Part shown: one piece after another, positions 9,836 through 19,756 of the stretch | How the letters are laid out: every line of letters starts with the position of its first letter | Numbering within the stretch: position 1 is the stretch's first letter | NCBI GenBank assembly: GCA_950295325.1 | Contig: OX485804.1 | Location: forward strand, 61,970,533 to 62,034,532 | Source of the DNA: Polytrichum commune | Taxonomy: Eukaryota; Streptophyta; Polytrichopsida; Polytrichales; Polytrichaceae | DNA length: 64,000 nucleotides | Direction of reading: 5' to 3' | Made by a program: the position numbers and the translations under genes | Notes under the pieces: generated by a model | What the model was told of the DNA's origin: nothing | Seen by the model: the letters and a program-made list of their open reading frames with translations, nothing else | The model's database searches: none

Positions 9836-12800
9836 ATGCCACGCCGAAATGATGCATGGGATCATTGGTACGAGGATAAGGGGATGGTTCCCGGTAAATC
9901 ACAAAGGCAAGTTAAATGTAGGTTTTGCCCGTTCGTCGTATCTTACCGAGGAAATAGAATGTTGGCCCACCTTGGTTATAGACCTCCTGTAGGAGGTGCT
10001 TGTGATGTTTCCACATGTAGGATGGTACCCCCGCATATTAGGGTCTTGTTTGAACATTGCGGAGGCATTGTGCCCTTACATGTAGGCATTGTAAATGAGG
10101 ACTCTCCGGTGCCAGATATTGTACCTCTAGAGCCTATTATAGCGGACTCCGTAATTAGTGAAACAGAGCCTTTGCTTATGTCCCAATCCACTCAACATTC
10201 TGATGTTGTGATATATGGCACACCTCCTCGTGAACTACGTCAACTCAACATAACGGAGGGGTTCAATGTGTCAACAAAACAACTCCTTGATAGAGCATGG
10301 GCAACGGCTTTTTATGAAGCTAACATTCCTTTCAACATTGTGAGACATCCTGCATTTGTTCATGCTGTGCGTGAAACTGCCCGTCATCGAATGCCAGCCT
10401 ACACACCACCATCGTACAATGCCATCCGTACGAAGTTGTTAACTGATAAAAAGGTTGACCTAGATAGGCAAGTGAAGGAGAAGATGGGGAATTCCGTTGA
10501 AAAATACGGTGTTACAATATGTTGTGATGGATGGGACAACGTGCAAAACCGACCTCTCCTAAACGTTCTCCAATGCGGCACAAAGGGAGATGTTTTCTTG
10601 GGTACCATTGATACCACGGGAAATCACAAGGATCATGTATACGTTGCTGCTCAAATTCAACCATTTGTGGAAAAGGTTGGTCGACATAATGTGGTCCAGA
10701 TTTGCACCGACAATGCCCCAGTTATGGCCTCCGCTGCTCGCGACTTGATTCAAGCAAATCCCGATCTATATTTTCAAGGATGTGCTGCGCATTGCCTAGA
10801 TCTCCTCTTAGAAGATTGGGGGAAGGAGGAATGGGTGAAAAAGTTGGTAAAAAAGGCGCGCCATATTTGTGTTTTTATCAAAAACCATCATGCTTCTCAA
10901 GCTATATTCCGGAGGTTGTCACCAAATCTCTCACTCCACCTACCTGTAGAGACCCGTTTTGCAACAAACTTCATCATGATAGATCGTCTTCTTCAAGTAC
11001 GCAATGCTTTGGAAAGAATGGTGGTTGATGAGGATTGGCCTACTCTAATGCGTGATATGAGGAGGAGATCTCGCACCTCTTACATGAAGGGCTCTGCTGT
11101 GCGAAGCTTTATACGTTCTGATGGATTCTGGAACACGTGCGAAAATTTCTTGTATATGGTGATCCCGGTTGTTAAAGCTCTTCGTGTATTTGATGGCAAG
11201 GCGCCTGCAATGGGAATGGCTTGGAGGGTCATGCATGATTTACAAACCCATATTCGTGGATTCAGTAAACCTCCATTTCGCTTAAGCCCTGAGCTTGCTG
11301 CAAATGCTATGCTAACATTTCAAAATAGATGGAGGTTGATGTTGAATGATCTACATTGGGCTGGAGCGATGTTAAATCCGCTTCTACGTGGTTGGGCCCC
11401 ACTCCATGAGGATGAGAATTCGAGGACAATCCTAAATCGAGTTCTTCGCAGGCTTGCTCAAGATGAGGACACTTATGTCCAAATCCTCCACCAGTACCAA
11501 GATTTCCTTGAAAATCGAGGGCCTTTTGCTGATTCTACTGACCCGAGCGTGCATGCCGCACCTCTCCATGAATGGTGGGATGCAATGGGAGGTGGAGCTA
11601 AAGCCCTCCAAACAATAGCAAGACATATCCTTGCACAAGTATGTTCCGCATCCGCATGTGAACGCAATTGGAGCATGTACTCATATGTTCACAACAAGAG
11701 TCGCAATCGCTTAGTCGTGCCGAGGACCTCGTCTACATATATACCAATAGTAGGCTCATTCGACATCGGAGGGGCCCAAGACCTGTGCAATGGTACGAAT
11801 TGAATGAGGTCCATTCTGACGATGACCTTGACGAAGAAGATGACAACGAAGATGACGTGGATCCAAATGATAGTGCCGGAAATGATGATGACAACAATAT
11901 TGATGACATCGACTTTGATTTGGATGACCTCGATTCCGAGAATCATGATTCAGAAAATGAGGATGGCAATGGTAGTGATGGAAACCTTGGGGTGTTTGAT
12001 TTTGATGAACCGGATGTCCCCCAACATAACGACGGAATGCATGACGATCATGAGGGGTCTATTGGAGGACCGCCTTTTGAAACTCTCCACATTGGACAAG
12101 GGTTTCGCCCTACCCATAATGTTGCTATGGGGGCAAGTGAGAATGTAGGAATTGAAGTAGATTCTTTGCAACCTCGGAGCGATTCTCTTTCTTTTGGTGA
12201 AGGTGACAATGTACTACCCGCAAATGAGCCAACGCACGTTCAACAGGATCCATTTCCAGCCCGAGTACATTCTAAATCCATGGACGCCTCCCTCATATCC
12301 AACCATCGTATAGAAGATCAAACGCCCAATGTTCCTGAAATACCTACAACTCGATTCCGTGCTCTTCAAAGAATTGCATCAACCTCTACGGTGCAAGTGC
12401 ATGCACAAGGTCAACGTCGTCCTCTCACTCGAAGTATTGCCAATACTTCTAGATTGGGTGTTTCACGTGCAACTGCGGTGGGTGCTACTTTGGTTGCTAT
12501 ACACAATGTTTCAAGAAATGTTACTACAGAGGCGCCACGTCGTCATTCTGTTCGTCGACATGTTGTTGAGAACATACCAATTGCAATTCCATCCGCATCA
12601 GTTTCACTTCCACACAGTCAATCCAATGGAACATGTGGCCTTGGAGTTGGAGACGGAAGTACAACGGGGGATGTTTTTATAGATGGAAGTAGAGATGAAG
12701 TGCACTCAAGTCGTGGTACGGGTGGAGGGCGTCAGAGAACTACGAGAGGTGTCAAACGTACTAGGAAGAGGTATCAGGGAAGATCGCTTCCGTTTACCGC

Positions 12801-12855
12801 TGAAGACTACAATGAAGATGAGGGTAGACCACATCTAGATGAAAATGGCATATAG
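9836..12855 (+). pseudogene. hAT transposase with acidic C-terminal extension (one frameshift)
   Basis: The transposase of the giant element. From the ATG at 9836 there is a BED-like zinc-binding region (CRFC at 28-31, then HLG). Next is a DUF659-type RNase H-like core with the motifs CCDGW (Asp near 231) and CTDNAPV (Asp near 292). The hATC dimerisation block (CERNWSMYSYVH, near 608) follows. At about 11711-11716 the frame breaks: the usual continuation RAEDLVYIYTN lies in the next frame, compatible with loss of one base. That second frame runs about 380 codons to 12855 with a long Asp/Glu tract, then a basic stretch (GVKRTRKRYQGR) that may be a nuclear signal. A tail this long is unusual for the family. 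Apart from the frameshift the gene looks fresh. Confidence 0.85.
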
Positions 12856-13725
12856 GATGCAGAGGGCTCCCGGCCGACCAAGAAGATAATTTTCTCACAA
12901 CGTGACCGAGAGTTGCATCTTCGGAGCGCGACTCCCCAAACGGATGATGATTGCAGCACAGACGAGTCTGAAGAGGACCCAAGATGTGTCGAAGCAAATG
13001 ATCCCACAGTACGGATTCGAACGTAATGGTTTTGCACAAATGTGGTATTTCGGAGCTCCCACGTACTCCCATAATTTATTACTTACGTCAAAATTGATAC
13101 AAGTTAGAACCTTAGGGCCTTCGGTAAGACATTTAGACCACAAAGCAAACATTACCTTCGAAGTTGTAACATTTTATTATAGTAATAAAATTATTTATTG
13201 CATATTTTTTAAAATTTTGAAAATACAATATGGTTGTCAACTTAGCATTGCAATTAATTTCCAATAACATGTTATGCCTTTATTAATTACTATTTTGTAT
13301 AATTCTTACTGTGAATGGAGTTTTATGTTTATTTATTGAGCTTCTTAAAGAATATGCTTTTATAAATATTGCAATCCCCTATTGCTCGATTGTACATGCT
13401 TCGTTGGTGACATCCTCTTTTTGAGAACCTTTCTATCCGTTTTATATAATTATATCTTTATTTGGTATTCAATATTGACTATGTAGTCAATAGTACTTTT
13501 GGTTAGACTATCATATGAATTACTAATATTCAAGTAAGTTTTTAAAAGTTTCAAATAACATTAAAACATGTGGCATCCATATGTTATCTTTTACACGATC
13601 TTAGAAATGACAACTTGTCGGTAAATCCTCTTTATATTACATATACTTTGAACATGAAATATGTTCATTGTGTCCAAAGTCTTCATCCGTTCCTATACAA
13701 CTTCCTAAACATGGTACAAAAATGC
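12856..13725. other. Convergent intergenic region of the hAT
   Basis: AT-rich DNA between the 3' ends of the transposase (+) and RING (-) genes. Short open frames have no recognisable content. It presumably holds both polyadenylation regions. Confidence 0.55.
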
Positions 13726-16700
13726 CTAATCCGAATATGAATCGAGGTCTATTCTAGCTGAAGTAGATCCTCGTCGTGCTCGTGATGATTCCCCCGCTTC
13801 CATGCTTCGCGTTGTTCCACGGGTGAGGTATGGACGACTACCAGGAGACAATGGAACGGCATTACGTGGTCTAGGCCCACCATTTAGCCATCTCAATACC
13901 ACATCATCCGCAACTCTATGCAAGACTGCATCAATTCCAGCCAACTGCAGCCTGTTCTTGTGGTACCCCACCTCTAACTGCAATTCATATCTCGGATCCC
14001 GTTCCGTTGGCATGTCATCTGCATCTTCTTCCAAATCATGCTCCGATACTGATTCGAGACCTGCTGCATTGTACCAAGGAGGATGAATGCCTCTCTTTAA
14101 TTGTCTGCTGGTTGAATCCCAATGCCATTCAAGAGTTTGGTACAAAAATCTTTTCAAGCCATGATCGGGGGCTTGTTGGGATACAACTCGTCTGCAACAT
14201 ACAAAATTTGACGTGCATTCCGTGTCCAGTCGCCATCTCTGTTCTCGTGCCATAGCTCAACCTTGGCACAATTGTATAACCAACTCCACTCAACATTCTC
14301 CCCATCAAACTCTTGAAGATCGAAGGGAAAGTCCCATGGCTTTAATACCCAGTCGTTAGGCATGGAATCCCGAAGGCCAAATTGGAGGTACAAACGAGGG
14401 TGGAAGGGTGATCTGCAATGAGGACATTGGTGTGTCTTGATCATATTCCCTATTAGACATTATGGATGGAATTGGGACCCACATGATCCAACTTGATAGC
14501 ATCCCTCTGGGCCAAATGGACATTGGCAAATCGCACATGCGGTTCCGTCGAAGACCATTGTATGTGGATTTGGCCATGACAACTCACCCCTCATGCGGAA
14601 TGGATATTCATGCACTTGGGTCACATCCCAATGGTGATCTGGGTCGGTCACTTGACGCCAATCGATGCTTCCGCTTGGCAATGTCCACTCATTATCCCTA
14701 TCCCACCTACTAGGGTACATCTGCTCATCTTCTGGCCATGACGTGAGCATCATATTCCGCATTCTCTGATTGCGGTTCCATTCTTTCTGGATGCTCTCAA
14801 ACTCAGCTTCAAATTGATGACCCTTGGCCATAGCAAGCAATGTGCTTGTCCTCATATTTTTGCGCTCCACAATCGCATCCAACAGAAATTTCTTCAACCT
14901 TGCATTCTGCTCCTCCAGTCCGCCAATTTTGGCTTCGTGATCAACAACCACTTCATTGACCACTTGAAGTTGTTGTTGCATGTCCACCACCTCCTTTTGC
15001 AAAGCCTCCATCTTTCCTCGCATTACTTCATTCCTCATACATACCTCCAGAGCTTGTGACTTTGCAATCTTGGCCTCTTACAAAGTTGCATCCCTCTCTG
15101 CTTCCAAAGACTGAAGGTTAATTGGTGTACTACTTGAACTGCTAGCCTCCCCCATCGTAAGTGTTGCAACTCGATTTTCCAACTCGAAAATCATCGTTTT
15201 ATATTCACGAATTTCCAACGCATGTTGTGTCGCAACCCTTGCTAGGTCCCTTAACAATCTTGCCAATTTTCGTTTCTAGCAAAGGTTACGAGCGCTAACC
15301 ATTCGCATTCCGCCATGCTAATGGATAGCTCCTCTTACCCCGGACCAATAGTTCATAGGAGGGAACCAACCCTCCTACTTTGCTTTCGGGACTCACCCCT
15401 TAATCGGTAACCCATTTTCCCAATGTGGACTTCCATCCATGGAAGTCCAATCCTATGTTGATCATCGCGTTGCCGGAGCAACACTACAACAACCCGAAGC
15501 ATACTAGGCAACTATGGCCTCACAATAGGCCAAAGCCCATGGAGTCCTTGCCGTTCGGCCTCGGGTGGGTGAGGCCACACCACCTCACCCATATAAGCCT
15601 CTAGGACTCTACGCGGAGCCCCTACCCCACCGCCAACCAACCTCTTGTCTCTCTACCAAGAGTTGGGGCCAAGTGGACATTTTCCCTTACCTGCTGGGCC
15701 CAGAACCCCCCAAGCAGCTCCAGACCATCATAACTTCCTTGTATGATGTCTGATCATAACAACCAACCACTCCATCCTCATCTACGCTTCACGTAGATGC
15801 CGATGGACTCCTCACTTGCCCCATTCGGCCAAGTCTTGAGGAAGTTATGCCTGTTTGAACCTTGGCAGTCCCGGGAATCACTCCCAGGTACTGCTGCACC
15901 AGGGCGCTGTCCCGGGACAGCACCCCACTCAAATGGCCATAACTCCTAGCTCACACCTCCGATTGAGGTGATCTTGAGCTTTCTAGAATCACCACGCCAT
16001 GAGCTACGCATAGCTCATGGCCTCACCCTCATGCCTCCTAGTCTTTGTGGGTGGGAGGCGTTCCCAACGCCCGGGGCCCTCACCCACACTAGGATCACTT
16101 GGGCCCTCTCACCAACGGCGCCACAAGTCCCGGGTGTCACACCGGGGTCCCCCTTGTGCCCATGGTGTTTCGGCCACTCCTCATGGAGAGGTGCGCGACA
16201 TGTTGCTTACGCAATTCCTCCATTCTGCTCTCCGTCGGATCCGCTCCATGTTCACCAAGGTTTACCTCGTCTAGGACCTCGTTAACCACGTCGTTGATCA
16301 GGTTGTTGACCTCGACATTTGCCTCCATGCCCTCATCCATATGCTCAAACGCCTCCTCGATGGCCATCTCCACGTCATTGGCTGGTCGTTTACGATTACG
16401 TGGCTTTTTTGGTTCCCGACCCTCTGGAATTGGGGCCCCAGGCTCGTCCACTAGTCGAGGATTCCTCCTGAACCACTCCGGAACGGGAGTGTATGGAATA
16501 TCTGGAACTGTGCATTTAGTGAATGCAATTCCAATACCCCCAAATTTTTGACCATGCAGGGTAGCCAAACTTGACCAATCCACCCTAACTCGCAACACGT
16601 GCTCCGCATACATCATACACGCCACCGACTTTGGAATTGCACTCTTGGGCCATCTATCCAAATTGGAGATACTTCTAAGTATCGTTAGGAATCTCTATTT

Positions 16701-16976
16701 TGCCTCCACGTCATCAAGCTGCATATAACTCGCACTGATGGCCTTGCAATGTCGCTCGTGACAAGGTCTTGGCCACAACCGATCAAAGTGAGGGAAGCCC
16801 ACGTACTGCATTGCAGTCTTCACTGACCACGGTTGTGGTACATTCTCCCAACCTGCCCTGGCTTTTTGGGTGTTGTCATCATAAACATTCCACTCCAACC
16901 CAGCGGCCTTGCGTACATGTGATCTGTGACAACCTGATCCCCCACTTGCCATGTCTCCAGATCCTCCACTTGCCAT
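13726..16976 (-). pseudogene. Coiled-coil/RING-finger protein of the giant hAT (broken)
   Basis: Frames at 17006-16695, 16661-16201, 15222-15078, 15038-14460 and 14444-14154 are all in register once the solo LTR and one copy of its target duplication are skipped. They form one gene of roughly 840 codons. Order: Gly/Ser-rich start (MASGGSG repeats), basic stretch KKPRNRKR, acidic part, coiled coil (LEKEVVDMQQQLQVV-like heptads), then a RING-type zinc site: CAIC, CGSQFHP, and after a stop CL, then CPHCR. A frameshift near 14160 leads to the last 170 codons. The three stops (TAG near 16695, TAA near 15078 and 14460) each suit a former Gln codon, that is C-to-T change. RING proteins are often ubiquitin ligases; that role is inference. 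The ATG is taken at 16976; 16952 is also possible. No known hAT second gene is recognised. Confidence 0.7.
15228..16200 (-). mobile_element. Solo LTR inserted in the RING gene
   Basis: 973 bp, the reverse complement of the LTRs at 25301 and 31118, starting tgtcgcaaccc and ending gcgcgaca. Target duplication tgttg at 15223-15227 and 16201-16205. It differs from the two intact LTRs at many positions, so it is an older insertion of the same family reduced by LTR-LTR recombination. Removing it restores the host frame exactly. Confidence 0.93.
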
Positions 16977-17440
16977 GTCTGGAAATCCTTCACTTGCCGG
17001 ATCCACCCAAATTGTAGTTTCTAATTCTAATCTAGAACTCTAATTTTTAAATTACTAATTGCACTTCATAATAGTGCTACAAAACATCCAAGCATACACT
17101 TCAAAATAATGTTGCTGTGGAATTAGTTCAAAAATGTCGTTAAAAATTAAAGTACAAAAATTCAGCACACCCTTCGAGCACCCCGCTACCAGCGCTCACG
17201 CAGAGGCCAGTTGACTGGGCGCGTCACAAGGAATATGCCAAAAAGGCAATATGCCACGTCACAAGGGAACGGGTCCACGTGGATCACACCCACAAACAGG
17301 TCAGTAAAAAAGTATAAAAGGATCCCAAAAAAGGGATCCTTAACTCCTCCGAGCACCCCGCTAAACCCCGCACTCTGTAGTAGAGGAGGGTCGTCCGGGC
17401 GCCCACAAGGAGTGGAGTGGGGTATGTAAGTGGTCCCCTC

Positions 17441-17450
17441 CACTTATATA
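17441..17450 (-). promoter_or_regulatory. TATA box upstream of the RING gene
   Basis: Read on the - strand it is TATATAAGTG, about 465 bp before the proposed ATG. It lies 5 bp downstream (in - strand sense) of the edge of C-rich array 2, the same arrangement as at the transposase gene. Confidence 0.5.
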
Positions 17451-17454
17451 CCCC

Positions 17455-18170
17455 TCCATCCGCTCCCCGTTCCCACCCTGTTCGCACCCGTTCCCCTCCC
17501 AGTCCGCGCCCGCGTTCCCCCCAGTCCGCACCTGTTCCCTCCCGTCCGCGCCCGCGTTCCCCCCAGTCCGCACCTGTTCCCTCCCGTCCGCGCCCGTTCC
17601 CCGCCAGTCCGCACCCGTTCCCAAACGTCCGCATCCGTTCCCCGCCAGTCCGCACCCGTTCCCCTACGTCCGCCCCCCGCGTTCCCCCAGTCCACACCCG
17701 TTCCCTCCCGTCCGCGCCCGTTCCCCCCCAGTCCGCACCCGTTCCCCTACGTCCGCCCCCCGCGTTCCCCCCAGTCCGCACCCGTTCCCAAACGTCCGCA
17801 TCCGTTCCCAAACGTCCCCTACGTCCGCCCCATGCGTTCCCTCCCGTCCGCGCCCGTTCCCCCCAGTCCGCACCCGTTCCCGCCCCCGTCCGCACCCGTT
17901 CCCGCCCCCGTCCGCACCCGTTCCCAAACGTCCGCCCCCTCGTTCCCAAACGTCCGCCCCTCGTTCCCTACGTCCGCTCCCCTCAGTCCGCTCCCGCGTT
18001 CCCCCCGTCCGCTCCAACCCGCCCCCCCCCCTTCCGCTCCCCCCCGTCCGCTCCATGTTCCCTTACGTCCGCTCCAACGTTCCTATAAGTCCGCCCCATG
18101 TTCCCCTACGTCCGCTTTAGAGTTCCCCTGCGTCCGCTCTAGTGTTCCCATACGTCCGCTCCCGAGTTCC
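17455..18170 (+). repeat. C-rich minisatellite, array 2 (GTCCGCACCCGTTCCC units)
   Basis: About 715 bp of units near 17-20 bp long built from GTCCGCNCC plus CGTTCCC, with variants AAACGTCCGCATC and TACGTCCGCCCC. Units are most regular at 17560-17950 and decay toward 18170, where spacers turn AT-richer (gctttagagttcccctgcgt). Long open frames on both strands here arise from the repeat. Confidence 0.9.
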
Positions 18171-18625
18171 TTTGAATCTGCACTTTTTAACTTTTTTTGG
18201 AAGTTTGGACATAGTCTCGGTTTTTTGGCTCTCAAAAATTCATATGAAGTCCAAAAAATGATTTCTTGGTATCCATGGATAGGTAATGAAGTCCTCTACA
18301 TGAATATGCAATAATATTTCTACTGCACATTCCCGCGTCCCCCCATCCGCACCCCATCTAACTTAGGCCCTTTGCAAATAATATATGTGACACTAAATAT
18401 CATTACCGGTGTACTTATCCACACAAAACTAATGAAGGATCCCTCAAGCAACAAAGTAACCAATGTAGTATGATGACCAACAAATTATCACCCCTATGGA
18501 GACAACGATGTACAAGTAATGACTTTATTATTGCGACGACGGTATAAATGCCCTTTATAAATCACATACATGAACAAATTATGCACGATTTAATATTCCA
18601 CTTCATTTCGTCAACTTGACTTCCG

Positions 18626-19186
18626 TCAGGGCAACCTCGTAGATGCTTGTGGCTTCCGTCGAGGGTCCATTTTTGGGAGAGGATTCGGTCGAAGTAAATC
18701 AACATAGCTAATTGTTCGGTCTTTCATCCGTTCCTTCAATGGTAGCCGATGAGGCGATAATCCTTTCCTCTTCTTACGAAAAGGCAAAGTCCTTGAAGAT
18801 TCTCCCGCTACCTTGACATCTTCAATGTCGATTGAAGTCTCCTCCACATCCACATCCCCAGGCTTCTCCAAAATATCCGCACACAAATCAATCAGATCAT
18901 TTAGATCTCCACCCACGCATTGTGTGTTGTCATTCTCCACCGCATCGATCTCAAAGTTGTCCGCATATCGTCGTTGGTCCTCCTCCGCCCTCATCCTCCA
19001 AGCTTGTGTAGATTGTGAGAAGGGAGTCATGACATACTCATCACGAAATCGATTCCTAGCACATCTCTCATCTCTCTCACGCTCGGTTGATGGATTGAAT
19101 GGAATATCGGGTTCACCTAAATTTTCTATCTCCTCATCACATCCTAGACCCTCAAACATGTCTCTCTTCTCTCCCATCCTATCCAT
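18626..19186 (-). CDS. Small charged protein of the giant hAT, 186 aa, unknown
   Basis: A single open frame with an ATG at 19186 and a TATA box about 45 bp upstream. The product is very polar: an acidic middle (DLNDLIDLCADILEKPGDVD and nearby) followed by a basic patch LPFRKKRKGLSPHR that looks like a nuclear localisation signal. There is no cysteine cluster or membrane segment. I recognise no family. It lies between the RING gene (17006) and the kinase gene (22017) and reads in the same direction as both, so it is probably part of the element's gene set. It has no stop or frameshift. It could also be a chance open frame, but its length, promoter and polar composition favour a gene. Confidence 0.5.
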   Translation of the reverse strand: MDRMGEKRDMFEGLGCDEEIENLGEPDIPFNPSTERERDERCARNRFRDEYVMTPFSQSTQAWRMRAEEDQRRYADNFEIDAVENDNTQCVGGDLNDLIDLCADILEKPGDVDVEETSIDIEDVKVAGESSRTLPFRKKRKGLSPHRLPLKERMKDRTISYVDLLRPNPLPKMDPRRKPQASTRLP

Positions 19187-19228
19187 GATACTCTACCCTC
19201 GTTATATGTATGAGTCTAAATGCTCTAC

Positions 19229-19236
19229 TTATATAT
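19229..19236 (-). promoter_or_regulatory. TATA box of the 186-aa gene
   Basis: Read on the - strand it is TATATAAG, about 45 bp before the ATG at 19186, which implies a very short leader. Unlike the other three promoters in the element there is no C-rich array next to it. Confidence 0.45.
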
Positions 19237-19443
19237 TGAGCTCAAAGGACTTTATGAAATATATAATATTTGATGTAATCCAAGATGTAGAAGATCCAAT
19301 TCTCGTTGGTAGGATAAAGATAACACAATAGGAATAAAAAGAAAGTTGGTGAAGTCAAAAAGTTAGTTGCACTTTTTGAAAAAGTCCCCCGACACCCGCA
19401 TTGGAAACCTCTTTGAAGCTTCTATATTTAATGGGTTGTCCTT

Positions 19444-19733
19444 TCATTCAACAATTCACATATTTGAGCTTCAACCTTAGTGGTTCGTATAGTTTCACAA
19501 CCCACACGCATTCGAATGTCATATTAATTCAACAAAGTACATATTTGTGCTTCAATCTTTGTGGTCCATATGGTTTCACAACGCATATTAGGCATCCGAA
19601 TGCCATCTTCATTCAACAATTCACATATTTGAGCTTCAACCTTAGTGGTTCGTATGGTTTCACAACCCACACGCATCCCCTTGCCCTTTCATTCGACAAT
19701 TCACATATTTGTGCTTCAACCTTTGTGGTTCAT
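19444..19733. repeat. Tandem repeat, about 80-bp unit, 3.5 copies
   Basis: Units start cattcaacaattcacatatt near 19444, 19526 (diverged), 19609 and 19688. Each runs through gcttcaacctt-gtggttc and gtttcacaaccca. The 113-codon open frame across it simply follows the repeat. The last unit runs into telomere-like repeats. Confidence 0.8.
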
Positions 19734-19756
19734 AAACCCTAAACCCTAAACCCTAC
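19734..19756 (+). repeat. Interstitial telomere-like repeat (AAACCCT)3
   Basis: Three perfect copies of the plant telomere unit AAACCCT plus AC at the end of the 80-bp tandem repeat. This is too short to be a chromosome end; it may be a scar or a promoter-type telo-box. Confidence 0.85.

Noticed and set aside
9128-9865. Long proline/arginine-rich and glycine-rich frames across array 1
   Set aside because: They follow the CCGTCC repeat in several frames on both strands; no codon bias or domain beyond the repeat.
11700-11720. Programmed ribosomal frameshift in the transposase
   Set aside because: No convincing slippery heptamer or downstream structure is seen; a single-base deletion explains it more simply.
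11804-12148. Methionine-rich frame of 114 codons within the transposase tail
   Set aside because: A shifted reading of the Asp/Glu codon tract (gatgatgac), not an independent protein.
17284-18314. Frames of 200-290 codons across array 2
   Set aside because: By-products of stop-free C-rich repeats, present in multiple frames on both strands.
19401-19742. 113-codon frame with repeated FTYLSFNLSGSY phrases
   Set aside because: Translation of the 80-bp tandem repeat; no start context or family.
19734-19756. Chromosome end or telomere
   Set aside because: Only three units with ordinary DNA on both sides.
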